This document shows positions 15,442 to 22,082 of a stretch of DNA of 33,677 nt, piece by piece; positions within the stretch are counted from its first letter, which is position 1, and each line of letters begins with the position of its first letter. This DNA comes from Actinomycetota bacterium (GTDB lineage: Bacteria > Actinomycetota > Actinomycetes > Mycobacteriales > Mycobacteriaceae). The notes below the pieces were generated by a model. It saw nothing but the letters and a program-made list of their open reading frames with translations, ran no database searches and was not told where the DNA came from. The translations under genes and the position numbers were made by a program. The stretch lies in contig JAUPLT010000094.1 of assembly GCA_030836785.1 (NCBI GenBank), forward strand, positions 1-33,677, written 5' to 3'.

Positions 15442-17424
15442 CTAGTCCCGAATCCAACCCCGGTTGCTTCGGTACAACCGGCCCCGCTCGCGATACCAGT
15501 CGATGAGTTCGGGGCGGTCCACCGACCGCGGGTCCAGCGACACGTCATCGTGGCCGGCCATGATCGCGGTGATCGGCACCTCGAGTTTCTTGCCGGTCCG
15601 GGTGTGCGGGATTCCGGGTGCGGCGATGACCTCATCGGGCACGTGCCGGGGGGACAGCACCGTGCGGATGCGGGTGCGGATGGTGTCGACCAGTCCGTCG
15701 TCGAGGGCGGCCCCGTCGGCGAGGGTGACGAACAGCGGCATCCAGTAGGACCCGTCGGGTCCGTCGACGCCGACCACGAATGCCTCGGTGACGGACTCGA
15801 TCGCCTCGACCGCCTCGTAGATGTCCGCCGAGCCCATCCGTATTCCGTGCCGGTTGAGGGTCGCGTCGCTGCGGCCGTGGATGATCAGTGACCCGCGCTC
15901 GGTGAGCGTCACCCAGTCGCCGTGCCGCCACACCCCGGGATCGGGCCCATCAGCCCAATGGTGATCGAAATAGGCTGCACGGTAACGGGATCCGCCCGGA
16001 TCGTCCCAGAAACCGATCGGCATCGACGGCATCGGCGCGGTGATCACCAACTCGCCGACCTGTCCGACCAGGGGCTGGCGCTGGGGTGACCAGGCCTGCA
16101 GTGCGACACCGAGGTATCGGGTGCTGAGCTCCCCGGGCAGGGCCGGGACTCCGGCCGTGCCGCCGGCGAACGCCGTCACCACGTCCGTCCCGCCGCTGAT
16201 CGAGGAGATCTCGATATGTTGCCCGGCATGGCTTTTCGCCCATTCGAAGAGGTCGGCGGGCAACGGGGAGCCGGTGCTGCCGAGGGTGCGCAGTCGACGC
16301 AGATCGTGTTCGTCGCCCGGGTTGAGGCCCGCCTTGCGGGAGGCCAGCAGATGGCCGGGACTGGTGCCGAAGTAGGTGACCCGCTCCTCATCGAGCAGGC
16401 GCCACAATCGGTCGGCGCCGGGGTGCATCGGGTGCCCGCTGTAGCCGACGACCGTGCTGCCGCACAGCAGTCCGGACGTGCGGAAGTTCCACATCATCCA
16501 GCTCAGGGCCGTCTGCCAGAAGAACACGTCGCCGGGGCCGAGGTCGGCATGCAGGGCTGCGGCTTTGAGGTGTTCGATCAGCACGCCACCGTGGCCGTGC
16601 ATGATCCCCTTGGGCCGGCCCGTGGTGCCGGAGGTGAACAGCACCCACAGCGGGTGGTCGAATCCGACCGCCGCAACCTCCGGTTCGACCGGATCGGACA
16701 CGAGATCGCGGTAGCGCTCGCCGTCGAGCAGGATCAGGGCCGGCTCGCCGGGCAGCGCGTCGAGCAGTGCCTCGGTGTCAGTGCGTTTGTCCAGCCATCG
16801 GCCGTTGAGCCGGTAGCCCTCGCAACTGAACAGCACCTGTGGCTGCAGTTGGCCGAGCCGGGCCGCCGCTCCGGCAGGAGCGTAGTCCTGCCCGCACGCC
16901 GACCACACCGCGCCCAGGGACGCGGTCGCGAGGAAGGCCACGACCGCATCGGGGACGTCGGGCAGGTAGCCAGCGACCCGGTCGCCGGGGCGCACCCCCA
17001 GCCGCCGAAGTTCGGCGGCGACCGCGCCGACCCGGCCGGGCAGCTGTGCCCAGTCGATCTGAGTGCGGGTGCCGTCCTCGTCGATGCCGACGATGGCCGC
17101 GCCGGAGCGGTCGCGGTGCCGCAGCACCTGATCGACGTAGTTCAGCCGGACGCCGGGAAACCACTGGGCACCGGGCATCACCGGATTGGCCAGTACCGCC
17201 GCGTCATCACCGCCCAGCGGGCCGCTGGACCCTGAGATGTCCCCGGAGATATCGAAGTACTCCCACACCGCCCGCCAAAACCGGGCCGGGCGGTCGACCG
17301 ACCACTGCCAGAGCCGGTCGTAACGATCCTGCGGGCTACCCGATCCCGCGTCGGCGCCGTGCCGGGCCGCAATGGTGTCAGCGAAGTGCAGCCAGCGCGG
17401 CTGCTCTGTGGCGGGCTGTCGCAC
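15442..17424 (-). CDS. Acetoacetyl-CoA synthetase (acetoacetate-CoA ligase)
   Basis: A 660-residue adenylate-forming enzyme of the AacS branch: long N-terminal part with WEYFDI and GAQWFPGVRLNYVDQVL, the P-loop FTSGTTGRPKG (263-273), the region GRSDATLNRHGIRMGSADIYEAVE and the acyl-adenylate lysine motif RTGKKLEVP near the C-terminus. It activates acetoacetate to acetoacetyl-CoA, feeding ketone-body carbon into central or lipid metabolism; in the cytosol. GTG 17424 starts 2 nt after the Mce-associated gene's stop, and the SDR follows after 11 nt. The N-terminus is slightly short for the family. Confidence 0.92.
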   Translation of the reverse strand: MRQPATEQPRWLHFADTIAARHGADAGSGSPQDRYDRLWQWSVDRPARFWRAVWEYFDISGDISGSSGPLGGDDAAVLANPVMPGAQWFPGVRLNYVDQVLRHRDRSGAAIVGIDEDGTRTQIDWAQLPGRVGAVAAELRRLGVRPGDRVAGYLPDVPDAVVAFLATASLGAVWSACGQDYAPAGAAARLGQLQPQVLFSCEGYRLNGRWLDKRTDTEALLDALPGEPALILLDGERYRDLVSDPVEPEVAAVGFDHPLWVLFTSGTTGRPKGIMHGHGGVLIEHLKAAALHADLGPGDVFFWQTALSWMMWNFRTSGLLCGSTVVGYSGHPMHPGADRLWRLLDEERVTYFGTSPGHLLASRKAGLNPGDEHDLRRLRTLGSTGSPLPADLFEWAKSHAGQHIEISSISGGTDVVTAFAGGTAGVPALPGELSTRYLGVALQAWSPQRQPLVGQVGELVITAPMPSMPIGFWDDPGGSRYRAAYFDHHWADGPDPGVWRHGDWVTLTERGSLIIHGRSDATLNRHGIRMGSADIYEAVEAIESVTEAFVVGVDGPDGSYWMPLFVTLADGAALDDGLVDTIRTRIRTVLSPRHVPDEVIAAPGIPHTRTGKKLEVPITAIMAGHDDVSLDPRSVDRPELIDWYRERGRLYRSNRGWIRD

Positions 17425-17426
17425 GG

Positions 17427-18164
17427 TCAGACGAACTCGACGCCGGACATCTTGATCTGCCCGCCGTCGCGCTGCAGGTTGAGCACCACCCGCCAGACCC
17501 TCGGCTGCTGCTGATCCTTGGGCGCCTTCGGTCCCTCCCGGCGGGATGTCGCGGACACCAGGACGACCGCTGAATCGCCGCTGATGGATTCGACGGCGGC
17601 ATCGTTGACGGTGGCGGTGGTGATGATCCTCTCCTCCTGCAGGGCCTTGACGAAATCGTCGGAGGTCTCGGCGAAGTTGTCCCGGAACTTGCCGGTCGAA
17701 CCGTCGAGCACCCGCGCAACGCTGTCGTCGGCGGTGGTGTAGTCGATCGCCATCAGGTTCACCACGCTCTGCCGTGCGGCGGCGGCGAACTCCGCGACTT
17801 GCCGGCTTTGCGCGGCGGCGTCGCGGTGTGCCCAGAGCATCAACGCGGTGGCTGACACCAGGGCGGTGACCACGACGGCCGTCACCGCCGCGGCCAGGCC
17901 GCGCCGGACGGATGCGGACTCCGGTCGCGCAGTGTTCTCGACGACGGGCCGCGGTGCCGGGTCTGCTTCGGGTTCCGGTTGGGAGTTCACCTCGGCGACA
18001 GCCTCGACCTGGCGGCGCAACTCGGCCGCCCTGGCAGCGGCGGCCTCCGCCCGGGCCCGGGCCGCTTCGGCTTCGGCTTCCGCCTCGCGGGCGAGGCGCT
18101 CGGGGTCCGCCTCGCGGGCGAGGCGCTCGGGGTCCGCCTCGCGGGCCGGTTCACCGGACGTCAT
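17427..18164 (-). CDS. Mce-associated membrane protein (MAM) with N-terminal coiled coil
   Basis: A 245-residue protein: a charged Ala/Glu/Arg-rich coiled coil (about 7-58), a Pro-rich linker, a single transmembrane helix (about 90-112) and an extracytoplasmic domain (VARVLDGSTGKFRDNFAETSDDFVKAL...KMSGVEFV) typical of Mce-associated proteins such as Rv1362c/Rv1363c. These are thought to help Mce lipid importers, but no yrbE or mce genes are in this window, so it is an orphan MAM. It is paralogous to the 19235-19921 protein. ATG 18164 is preceded by GAGGAGG. The coiled coil contains a 27-bp repeat. It lies 2 nt upstream of the acetoacetyl-CoA synthetase gene. Confidence 0.87.
   Translation of the reverse strand: MTSGEPAREADPERLAREADPERLAREAEAEAEAARARAEAAAARAAELRRQVEAVAEVNSQPEPEADPAPRPVVENTARPESASVRRGLAAAVTAVVVTALVSATALMLWAHRDAAAQSRQVAEFAAAARQSVVNLMAIDYTTADDSVARVLDGSTGKFRDNFAETSDDFVKALQEERIITTATVNDAAVESISGDSAVVLVSATSRREGPKAPKDQQQPRVWRVVLNLQRDGGQIKMSGVEFV
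18081..18146 (-). repeat. 27-bp coding tandem repeat (AREADPERL)n
   Basis: Two perfect 27-bp units (18081-18107, 18108-18134) plus 12 bp of a third encode AREADPERL-AREADPERL-ARE at the N-terminus of the coiled coil of the Mce-associated protein. The unit is in frame. Confidence 0.95.
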
Positions 18165-18188
18165 CGGTCCTCCTCATAGCGGAGCATC

Positions 18189-18638
18189 TTGCCTGACCGG
18201 CGGACCCGCACCGCCCCTATGTGCAACAGTGAATCCGTGCGTCCGGCCCCGCGTCTGACCGTAGCCACTCTTGTTGCGGTGGCGACTGTCGGCCTCCTCG
18301 CCGGGCCGACCACCGGCCCGGTCGCGCCCGCGCGAGCCGACGAATGCAATGACTCCTTCTGCACACCCGGAATCACCCCCGGCGTGGTGCTCGGCGCGCC
18401 GTGCGTGAACACCGCCACCTACGTATTCGGCACGACGTCGTGGGGCCGGTTGGTGTTCTGCGGTTCGCCACGCCGCTACGAACCCCGTTATTTCCGCTCG
18501 CCGCCGATGGTGGGGGTTAAGGATCTCGGCGGCAACTGCAGCGGTTACGAGAACTACGTCGCTCAGGCCCCGGATGGGCTCTTCCTCACCTGTGGGTTCG
18601 TGAACCAGCAGCCCGTCTGGGTGCGCGGCGACGAGTAA
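18189..18638 (+). CDS. Small secreted protein with signal peptide
   Basis: Exported protein with signal sequence LTVATLVAVATVGLLAGPTTGPVAPARA and a mature part of about 100 residues beginning DECNDSFCTPGITPG and containing six cysteines. No known domain is recognised. The ORF-track start at 18189 gives 149 aa with a long polar leader; the in-frame GTG 18237 (VRPAPRLTVATL) gives a more usual signal peptide and is probably the real start, but neither has a strong ribosome-binding site. It converges with the MmpS-like gene across a repeat array. Confidence 0.68.
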   Translation: MPDRRTRTAPMCNSESVRPAPRLTVATLVAVATVGLLAGPTTGPVAPARADECNDSFCTPGITPGVVLGAPCVNTATYVFGTTSWGRLVFCGSPRRYEPRYFRSPPMVGVKDLGGNCSGYENYVAQAPDGLFLTCGFVNQQPVWVRGDE

Positions 18639-18640
18639 AA

Positions 18641-18724
18641 CGAACGCACAGCCTCACCAGAGGCGCATCGAACGCCCAGCCTCACCAGAGGCGCATAGAA
18701 CGTCCAGCCTCACCAGAGGCGCAT
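18641..18724. repeat. 28-bp tandem repeat (x3) spanning the stop codon of the MmpS-like gene
   Basis: Three 28-bp units, (C/A)GAACG(C/T)(A/C)CAGCCTCACCAGAGGCGCAT, occupy 18641-18668, 18669-18696 and 18697-18724. On the minus strand each unit reads ATGCGCCTCTGGTGA, i.e. Met-Arg-Leu-Trp-stop, the actual C-terminus of the 18710-19135 gene (third unit). Each unit can also form the hairpin GCCTC-ACCA-GAGGC. The array fills the whole space between two convergent genes. Confidence 0.95.
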
Positions 18725-19135
18725 AGAACACAGCGCGCCTTTGGGTCCTGCGTTGGTGACCACCACCTCACCGTCCACCGCCAGGGTGCAGCGGAAGCCC
18801 GGCGGATTCGGTGACAGGCCGCTGGTACCCAGCACCATGGCCCAGTTCTGCGGGTCGGCCAGCCTGACGTTCAGCACCCACGGATTTCCCGGCCCGACCT
18901 CGGCCTCGACGTTGGGACTGAACACGTACGGGTCGTGGCTGTAGTCGGCGAAGTTCGGTGGGTCGACGTCGCGGTAGTAGATCTCCGCGCGGAACGGGGT
19001 GTCGGTGTAGACGGTGTAGGTCACGTCATGAAGAACCGGTTCCTGGGCGCCCGCCGGCGCCGGGGCCGCCAGCGTCAGAATCGGCAGGATGGTCGCCACG
19101 ATGCCGATCGCTGCGCACATCCGGCCCGACCGCAT
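18710..19135 (-). CDS. Secreted protein with MmpS-like beta domain
   Basis: A 141-residue exported protein: signal sequence MCAAIGIVATILPILTLAAPAPAGAQ followed by a beta-rich domain (VTYTVYTDTPFRAEIYYRD...NPWVLNVRLADP...FRCTLAVDGEVVV...CSMRLW). The V-Y-x-V start, the PW segment and the C-terminal CxLxVDG pattern resemble the soluble domain of MmpS proteins and related mycobacterial secreted proteins. Similarity is by eye, so this is tentative, and no mmpL gene is adjacent. The ORF track over-extends the frame to 19636; ATG 19135 is the plausible start. The last codons and stop lie in the third unit of a 28-bp repeat. Confidence 0.7.
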   Translation of the reverse strand: MRSGRMCAAIGIVATILPILTLAAPAPAGAQEPVLHDVTYTVYTDTPFRAEIYYRDVDPPNFADYSHDPYVFSPNVEAEVGPGNPWVLNVRLADPQNWAMVLGTSGLSPNPPGFRCTLAVDGEVVVTNAGPKGALCSMRLW

Positions 19136-19234
19136 AACCGCAGTCTGGCACGACACCTGCTGGTGGAAAGCCGGTTTGCGCCGTCTACGATCGGTGGACC
19201 GCGAGCGTAGGCCGGGTGGCCGGGAAGGGACTGC

Positions 19235-19921
19235 ATGCCGTCCGAGTTTCCGGGCGCCGCCGGTGAGGCGGGCGCCGGCCCGGAATCCGGTGTCGATGTG
19301 CTGAGCCAACTGGCCGAGGCTGAGGCTGCTGAGGCGCAGGCCCGCGCCGAGGCCGAGCGGGCCGCCGCCCGAGCGGAGCAACTGCGTAGCGATGCCGGGG
19401 CTCCCTTGACTTCCATCGCGCCCGCGAGTGTTGTGCGCCGGATCGCACCGAAACTCGGTGCGGCACTGGCGGGACTGACGGTCGGCGCCGCTCTGGTGCT
19501 CAGCGTCCTCATGCTCCGGCAGCACGCCTCGGCCGATGCGCATCGGGCACACGATGACCAGATCGTCGAAGGAGCGCGCGCCGGGGTGGTCGCGCTGCTG
19601 TCCATCGACCACAGTCAGGCCCGGGCCGATGTGCAACGGGTGCTGGACCGCAGCACCGATACATTCCGGGACGACTTCGCCAAGACGGCCGACGACTTCG
19701 TCGCGACCGCCGAAGCGCAGAAGGTCGTCACCGTCGCGAAGGTCAAGGCCGTTGCGCTGGAGTCCGCCGACCGCGACGGCGGGGTGGTGCTGGTGGCGGT
19801 GAACAGTGAGGTCACCAATGCCGCTGGCGCCGAACAGGATTCCCGGCCCTTCCGGATGAGCGTGACGGTTGCCCGCGACGGCGCTCAGTTCAAGATGTCG
19901 AGTCTGGAGTTTGTGCCGTGA
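19235..19921 (+). CDS. Mce-associated membrane protein (MAM), first of a pair
   Basis: A 228-residue protein with an N-terminal Ala/Glu/Arg coiled coil (about 20-53), one transmembrane helix (about 73-94) and an extracytoplasmic domain (VQRVLDRSTDTFRDDFAKTADDFVATA...FKMSSLEFVP). It is clearly paralogous to the 17427-18164 protein, transcribed the other way. It resembles the Rv1363c/Rv1362c type of orphan MAM pair. ATG 19235 has GAAGGG upstream. The stop overlaps the next gene's GTG as GTGA. Confidence 0.87.
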   Translation: MPSEFPGAAGEAGAGPESGVDVLSQLAEAEAAEAQARAEAERAAARAEQLRSDAGAPLTSIAPASVVRRIAPKLGAALAGLTVGAALVLSVLMLRQHASADAHRAHDDQIVEGARAGVVALLSIDHSQARADVQRVLDRSTDTFRDDFAKTADDFVATAEAQKVVTVAKVKAVALESADRDGGVVLVAVNSEVTNAAGAEQDSRPFRMSVTVARDGAQFKMSSLEFVP

Positions 19922-20544
19922 CCGCTGACGATCAGCCCCAGTCCGCCGCCGGCGAGGAACCCCCCGCTACCGGCGAGGAAGCCATCGAGACGTCTGCGGA
20001 GGCGTCCGACGTCGGCACCACAGGTCCGGAACCGGGCGCCCGACGGCGCGTCGGAGGCTGGCTGCGGCGACATTGGGTCGCGGTGATGGCCGCGGCGGTG
20101 CTGGTCTCGGTGGCGGCCGCCGGATCGGTGTACTGGACGATCTACCGGCCCGACCGGTTGACCGACACCACCGCCCAGGAACAGGTGCTCGACGTCGCCA
20201 GAGCGGGCACCGAAGCCCTGCTGTCCTACTCCCCGGAGACTGTCGACACCAACGTCGCCGACGCGAAGTCACGGCTCACCGGCGATTTCCTGCAGCGCTA
20301 CAGCGAGTTCGCCGACACGGTGGTGGTGCCCGCTGCCAGGGAGCGGGGGGTGAAGACCGAGGCCAATGTCGCGCGGGCGGCGGTGTCTCGGATGCACACC
20401 GACTCGGCTCAGGTGCTGGCATTCGTCAACCAGGTGACGACCAGTAAGGAACGGCCCACCCCGGCCCTGGCCACCAGCAGCGTCATGATGACGCTGGTGC
20501 GCGAGGACGGGCGCTGGCTGATCGCCGAATTCAATCCGATCTAG
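19918..20544 (+). CDS. Mce-associated membrane protein (MAM), second of a pair
   Basis: A 208-residue protein: acidic N-terminal tail (ADDQPQSAAGEEPPATGEEA), basic patch (GARRRVGGWLRRHW), transmembrane helix (about 52-74), and an extracytoplasmic MAM domain ending VMMTLVREDGRWLIAEFNPI. It is co-translated with the upstream MAM (GTGA overlap) and probably forms a complex with it. The last codons (Asn-Pro-Ile-stop) lie within a 17-bp repeat that duplicates the stop region downstream. Confidence 0.87.
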   Translation: MTADDQPQSAAGEEPPATGEEAIETSAEASDVGTTGPEPGARRRVGGWLRRHWVAVMAAAVLVSVAAAGSVYWTIYRPDRLTDTTAQEQVLDVARAGTEALLSYSPETVDTNVADAKSRLTGDFLQRYSEFADTVVVPAARERGVKTEANVARAAVSRMHTDSAQVLAFVNQVTTSKERPTPALATSSVMMTLVREDGRWLIAEFNPI

Positions 20545-20598
20545 CAGTCAATCCGATCTAGCAGTCAATCCGATCTAGCAGTCCATCCGATCTGGGGA
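20531..20598 (+). repeat. 17-bp tandem repeat spanning the MAM stop codon
   Basis: TCAATCCGATCTAGCAG is repeated at 20531-20547, 20548-20564 and 20565-20581, followed by a decayed copy TCCATCCGATCTGGGG. The first copy contains the end of the gene (Asn-Pro-Ile-TAG). With a 17-bp unit the later copies are out of frame. The next gene is on the same strand. Confidence 0.95.
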
Positions 20599-20627
20599 GA
20601 TCCGGGCGTTCGGTACCGCCGCCCTTG

Positions 20628-20684
20628 ATACTTCTCCGCCCCCTGAATACTTGCGCCCCCTGAGCTGAGGACTTCCGGCCCTGT
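20628..20684 (+). promoter_or_regulatory. Repeated ACTT...GCCC motifs with a DosR-like box upstream of the acg-type gene
   Basis: CTGAGGACTTCCGGCCCTGT (20665-20684) fits the DosR-box pattern GGGACTNNNGNCCC with one G-to-A change and lies 100 nt before the nitroreductase ATG. Just upstream, ATACTTCTCCGCCCCCTGA (20628-20646) and ATACTTGCGCCCCCTGA (20647-20663) are imperfect direct repeats of related sequence. acg-type genes are DosR-controlled in M. tuberculosis, so these are candidate DevR sites; the 20665 box is the best of the three. Confidence 0.5.
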
Positions 20685-20784
20685 ACCGCGCCGCCGGTCG
20701 GACGCGACATTTGCAGGTACACCGGCGCCTGCGAGCGTCGGCCAGGCAAGTCTGAGTGGCCGCACGGATCGAAAGCGGGGGCAC

Positions 20785-21792
20785 ATGGGCAGACTCGCGG
20801 GGGCCGGCTTTCCCGACCCGCCGACGCTGCGCGCGGTGCTGGAATCGGCGACCCGAGCGCCGTCGGTGCACAACTCCCAGCCGTGGCGGTGGCTGGTCGG
20901 CCCGGACAGCCTCTACCTGCTGGCCGACCCCAGCCGGCATCTACCGCACACCGATCCTGACCGCCGGAATCTGATGCTCAGTTGCGGCGCCGCCCTCCAC
21001 CACTGCACCGTGGCACTGGCTGCGGCGGGCTGGCACGCAAAGGTTCAGCGGTTACCCGACCCGCGGTCGCCCGAGCACCTCGCCACCATCGAGGTGACGC
21101 CCAAGCCTGCTGATGAACTCGACATCGTGCTGTGCCTGGCCATCGGCCGGCGCCGAACCGACCGTCGCAGTTACCGGTCGTGGCCGGTGCCCTGGGGTGA
21201 CATCGCGCTGATGGGGGCGCGCGCGGCCCGAGCCGGGGTGATGCTGCGTCAGGTCGACGAGATCCCGCGATTGCACGACATCGTGCTGGACTCGGTGGCC
21301 CGCCACGTGTCCGACGCCGACTATCTGGCCGAACTCAGTGCCTGGAGCGGTCGGTACGGTTCGGTGGCCGGTGTCCCGGCGCGTAACACCCCCGCACCGA
21401 ATTGCTCCGCGCCCATCCCGCCCCGGGCCTTTGCCGGCCCGGCCATGGAGACCGGGACCCGGGACGATGTGGAGTCCGAGGGATCCGTGGTGGTGGCCCT
21501 GGGCACCGAGAACGACGACGACCTGGCACGGTTGCGCGCGGGCGAGGCGACCAGCCTGGTGCTGCTCTCGGCCACCGCGATGGGCCTGGCGAGTTGCCCG
21601 GTGACCGAACCGCTGGAGATTCCCGAGACCCGGCAGGCCGTGCGCGCCGACGTATTCGGGGACAGCGGTCATCCGCAGATGATGGTCCGGGTGGGCTGGC
21701 CGCCGGCGGGTGCCGACCCATTGCCCCCAACGCCGCGACGTCCCCTGCTGGACGTCGCCGAGTGGCGGTTGGCCGGCGCGTCCGCGTTGTAG
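20785..21792 (+). CDS. Acg-family nitroreductase-fold protein (Rv2032/Rv3131-like)
   Basis: A 335-residue protein of the mycobacterial Acg family: ESATRAPSVHNSQPWRW at the N-terminus, the flavin-binding start of nitroreductase folds, then HLPHTDPDRRNLMLSCGAALHH, RRRTDRRSY and, in the C-terminal half, SLVLLSATAMGLASCPVTEPLE. In M. tuberculosis these proteins (Rv2032, Rv3127, Rv3131) are DosR-induced, and Acg is thought to sequester FMN rather than act as a true reductase. ATG 20785 is preceded by GCGGGGGCAC. It sits at the left end of the dormancy gene island and has a DosR-like box upstream. Confidence 0.9.
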   Translation: MGRLAGAGFPDPPTLRAVLESATRAPSVHNSQPWRWLVGPDSLYLLADPSRHLPHTDPDRRNLMLSCGAALHHCTVALAAAGWHAKVQRLPDPRSPEHLATIEVTPKPADELDIVLCLAIGRRRTDRRSYRSWPVPWGDIALMGARAARAGVMLRQVDEIPRLHDIVLDSVARHVSDADYLAELSAWSGRYGSVAGVPARNTPAPNCSAPIPPRAFAGPAMETGTRDDVESEGSVVVALGTENDDDLARLRAGEATSLVLLSATAMGLASCPVTEPLEIPETRQAVRADVFGDSGHPQMMVRVGWPPAGADPLPPTPRRPLLDVAEWRLAGASAL

Positions 21793-21798
21793 CTGCTC

Positions 21799-21897
21799 GT
21801 GCCGGGCCGCCTCGGTGGCGGTGGGTGCAGAGGTCGCGGCGAATGGGCATTGCTCGCCGCCTGCCACAATTTCGGAAAACTGCGCGGCCACATCGGA
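21799..21897 (+). pseudogene. Possible transposase C-terminal remnant
   Basis: In the 290-nt gap between two convergent genes, one frame reads RGRGEWALLAACHNFGKLRGHIG, which resembles the conserved C-terminal end of IS1182/IS5-type transposases (EWxLxxxxHNLxKL). Nothing else of the transposase, and no terminal repeats, are visible, so at most this is the last 25 or so codons of a decayed element. Recognition is by eye. The rest of 21898-22082 shows no features. Confidence 0.4.
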
Positions 21898-22082
21898 ATG
21901 ACCGGACTGGCAGCCCTACCCGCCGGCTGGATACCGGCACAACCGCACTACTGCCGCCAGCCAGTGCAACACCCGCTCACCCACGCCGAGTCTGCGCCCA
22001 GATCGTCACAACCACCAGAAACGCGATCTCTACGCAGACTCGATGAGCGGGCACCCCACCAGATCGTTACCGACCCACGCTC

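Noticed and set aside
15430-15444. Leaderless promoter (TAGATT) for the SDR after acetoacetyl-CoA synthetase
   Set aside because: The spacing to the ATG is 8 nt and the genes are 11 nt apart, so co-transcription is the simpler reading.
18641-18724. CRISPR-like array (28-bp repeats)
   Set aside because: Units are contiguous with no spacers and no cas genes are present; it is a tandem repeat.
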